From Brugia malayi (lineage: Eukaryota; Nematoda; Chromadorea; Rhabditida; Onchocercidae): a stretch of 64,000 nt of DNA. Location of the stretch: NCBI RefSeq assembly GCF_000002995.4, contig NW_025062477.1, forward strand, positions 3,210,776-3,274,775. The letters are read 5' to 3'. The translations under genes were made by a program, and so were the position numbers. Shown piece by piece: positions 61,901 to 64,000 of this stretch (positions are counted from its first letter, which is position 1; each line of letters begins with the position of its first letter). Under the pieces are notes generated by a model. That model worked only from the letters and a program-made list of their open reading frames with translations, ran no database searches and was not told the DNA's origin.

Positions 61901-64000
61901 TAACATAATTATTCTTCTTCAATCTGTGATGCATGCTTGTTATTTCTAAATTCTATATTAGTTAAAGCATGTTGCTGAACTTTATTAGCTGTTGTCATTC
62001 CTTCTATCAGCCTTCTTTTCCTGCCTAATTGCTTCATGCCTTCATTTCAGCATTGATTTGTAAAATGACATTTTGTGTTTTTTTTTTTTTTGGTTAAAAT
62101 TCAGTAGTTTCTTTCTTTTTTCATTATTTTGATGACAGAAAGGATAGCACTAGTAAAAATTTATAGCAAATGATTCATTCCTTTTAGCTTATCAACAATA
62201 TGCTATAAAGTTACAACTAGTGCTATCATTTTTGTGTCAAAATGTTTGGAATACCTCTTTTGACAGTATCACTTTCATATTTTTTCGTTGCAGAGGAACG
62301 CGTAGACGACGTACCGTTATTACGAGAGGAATCGGTGACACACCGAACACGTCAAACTCACTTTCCAACTCTTCAGCAGCAGCAACAGCAACAACAACAA
62401 CAGATAGCTCTCAGTTTTCCATCACTCAACAACAGCGACAGCATAGTAACACAACCAACAGCAGTCGTTTCATCGATTTGGCATCTTCCATCCGATCAAG
62501 GGGTCAAATTTCGAAGAAATCGTCAAGTGACATCAAAAATGACTTCAAGACGTAATGGTAAGTAACTAAATTAGTAGTATAAGATTCAAATGGAATATAG
62601 AATTCAGATGAGGAAAACTCATAAAAATTAATATATAACTTAAATTTTTAATGGAGAATTGCTATGTTTACTGTCCAACTTAACGGTTACGACTTTATAT
62701 ATTGTAACAGTTATTCTGTAATCACTTATTGTTAACAAATGAATTATGTAATCAAATTTAAGATGTTCGATTCCATAGCAATCCAGCGATACCAGTAAGT
62801 GAGATGACAACCAATTATTTAGCCAGTGAATTACGACGTTCAATGATTATTCCAGTGAGTGAACGTCGAAAGTTCTTTGAAACGATCGCTGAATACAGTC
62901 ATCCTTTCTAATAAAAAAATGATATTTGATAACACTTTAAAAAAAAAAGCAAAAAATATTTCTTTCCTATAGGACAGAAAATTCAAATTGTCACTTATTG
63001 CAGTTCAGTTTTTTAAAAAAAAATGACAAAACTAACAAATTGAAGCGAATAAAATTACAAGGAAAATTTTTAATAAGAACATTGAATTAAAAATTTCCCA
63101 CTTTTAAAGTTCTAGTCAATTTGTCAGAGAAATGAGATTTATAGCAGAGTAATAATGCATACTGGGATAAGAAGCTACAAAACTTTAATTTTATTCACAT
63201 TCATTTAGGAAAATATTTCAGGAATTTATGAGGAAATTATTTCATCATTATCTTGCGATAAAGGCAAATCTTTCAGTCTGAGATCTTTTCTTTCAAATAT
63301 TTTATCACTTTTCATCTTCTTCATTCATTTTAATCATCCCTTCCCATTCTCTTTTGATCTCGTATACTTTTCGCTAAGAAAAGCTGCAAAAATAAAGGCA
63401 AAATTAGTTCTTATAAAATTTCATATATATTAGTCATGCGCGTTTTTTTTTTTTTTTTTTTTTTTCCAACTGGTCATTTATGCCACTGGTGATTTTCTGA
63501 TGTGAAATTTTGATTTTGTTCAGTTCAGGCCTGCTGTCTTGTTTTTGAACGTGTAATAGATTAATTATGTTTACATTTTCGTGCAATGAACTCAGAATCA
63601 AACTTTTCTCAGAAAATGGCTAGCATAAGGGTACATCAATAGAATTATGCTAAAGTTATGAATTACTTAGTTCCTAATTATACATTTTTTTTTTCCACTC
63701 GATTGAACTCGATGAAAAGTAAGGAAATACGAATTGGCAAATATTTCTTAATGTGATATTATTCCAAAACAACAAAATATCTTTCTTAATCTGAAGTAAT
63801 TTAACACACTCTCTACTCTACTATTAATAAAAATTTTGAATCTCACATATAATTTTATTCATAATGCTGGAAAAATTTAGTAATTTTGAAGAGTTCTCCA
63901 GACTACAATAAGGAAATATTATTAGCTATACCCATGCTTCGATTGTTCTTAATCAAAATCCATAAATGAATTTAAAATTCCATCCTGAACATAGCTAGCT
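58928..64000. repeat. Second copy of 29884-34993 (direct duplication of at least 5.07 kb)
   Basis: The match begins inside intron 15 of the MPRIP-like gene with offset 29044. After about 62.1 kb the offset is 29008 or so, meaning a net loss of 36 bases. It continues to the last base of the window. Long parts (58928 to about 60175, and about 62110 to 63385) appear identical by eye. Between about 60176 and 62100, and again from about 63385 to the end, there are dozens of one- or two-base indels and few substitutions, in exons and introns alike. Confidence 0.97.
59068..62911 (+). pseudogene. Partial second copy of the MPRIP-like gene (exons 16-25)
   Basis: Exons equivalent to 16-19 (59068-59293, 59650-59706 and onward) are intact. 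Those equivalent to 20-23 carry several frame-breaking indels, for example an extra T in AATGCTTAGCGG, a shortened A run in GAAGAAAAAAGCTACC, and GGATTGCAG for GGATGCAG. The exons equivalent to 24 and 25, up to TAA 62909-62911, are again identical to copy 1. The candidate microexon here (61680-61700) has 21 instead of 22 bases. There is no promoter, no first exon and no PH domain. As it stands it cannot make the protein, but sequence error is a strong alternative to true decay. Confidence 0.85.

Overview
The window is eukaryotic, AT-rich DNA (by eye about a quarter G+C) with many small exons, introns that mostly end in TTTCAG or TTNCAG, abundant homopolymers and no operon of bacterial type. 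The splice style and the protein families point to a nematode. An AT-rich parasitic clade such as the filarial worms is my best guess, but this is inference and no species can be named.

Left part (1-34,000): the 3' end of an unrecognised gene (2-172), a long non-coding spacer, then two divergent, well-formed genes. On the minus strand (9678 down to 6423) is an 11-exon ethanolaminephosphotransferase/CDP-alcohol phosphotransferase of the SELENOI/EPT1 type. Its exons join in phase to 397 codons, and a possible second, paralogous last exon lies at 5977-6153. After about 10 kb of non-coding DNA, a 25-exon plus-strand gene (20165-33903) encodes a 1135-residue protein with two PH domains and a long coiled coil. 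It is the MPRIP/outspread (myosin-phosphatase Rho-interacting) type. A 22-nt candidate microexon near its 3' end would switch the penultimate exon into a second open frame.

Middle part (35,900-47,500): this is accessory in character. It holds a broken 3' fragment of an aconitase gene (minus strand), small dispersed repeats, and a GC-rich, many-exon zinc-finger gene of unknown function (39385-41299) with perfect inverted repeats inside one exon. Next come an A-rich tract, a 2 kb array built around GCATGC, one orphan exon (45174-45304) and one ferroportin-like exon (47269-47435).

Right part (48,600-64,000): an 8.7 kb satellite of about 330-bp units carries about 29 copies of one GC-rich box and includes a 2.54 kb higher-order repeat present twice. 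It abuts a 5'-truncated lariat-debranching-enzyme (DBR1) gene. From 58928 to the window end there is a second copy of the 3' part of the MPRIP-like gene and its downstream DNA (copy 1 is 29884-34993). The two copies differ almost only by one-base indels confined to two blocks, which looks more like unpolished sequence or assembly duplication than evolutionary decay.

The intact genes act in phospholipid synthesis in the endomembrane system (EPT1 type) and in actomyosin regulation (MPRIP type). Nothing suggests that they work together. The stretch from 35.9 kb onward reads as a repeat-rich mosaic of gene fragments.
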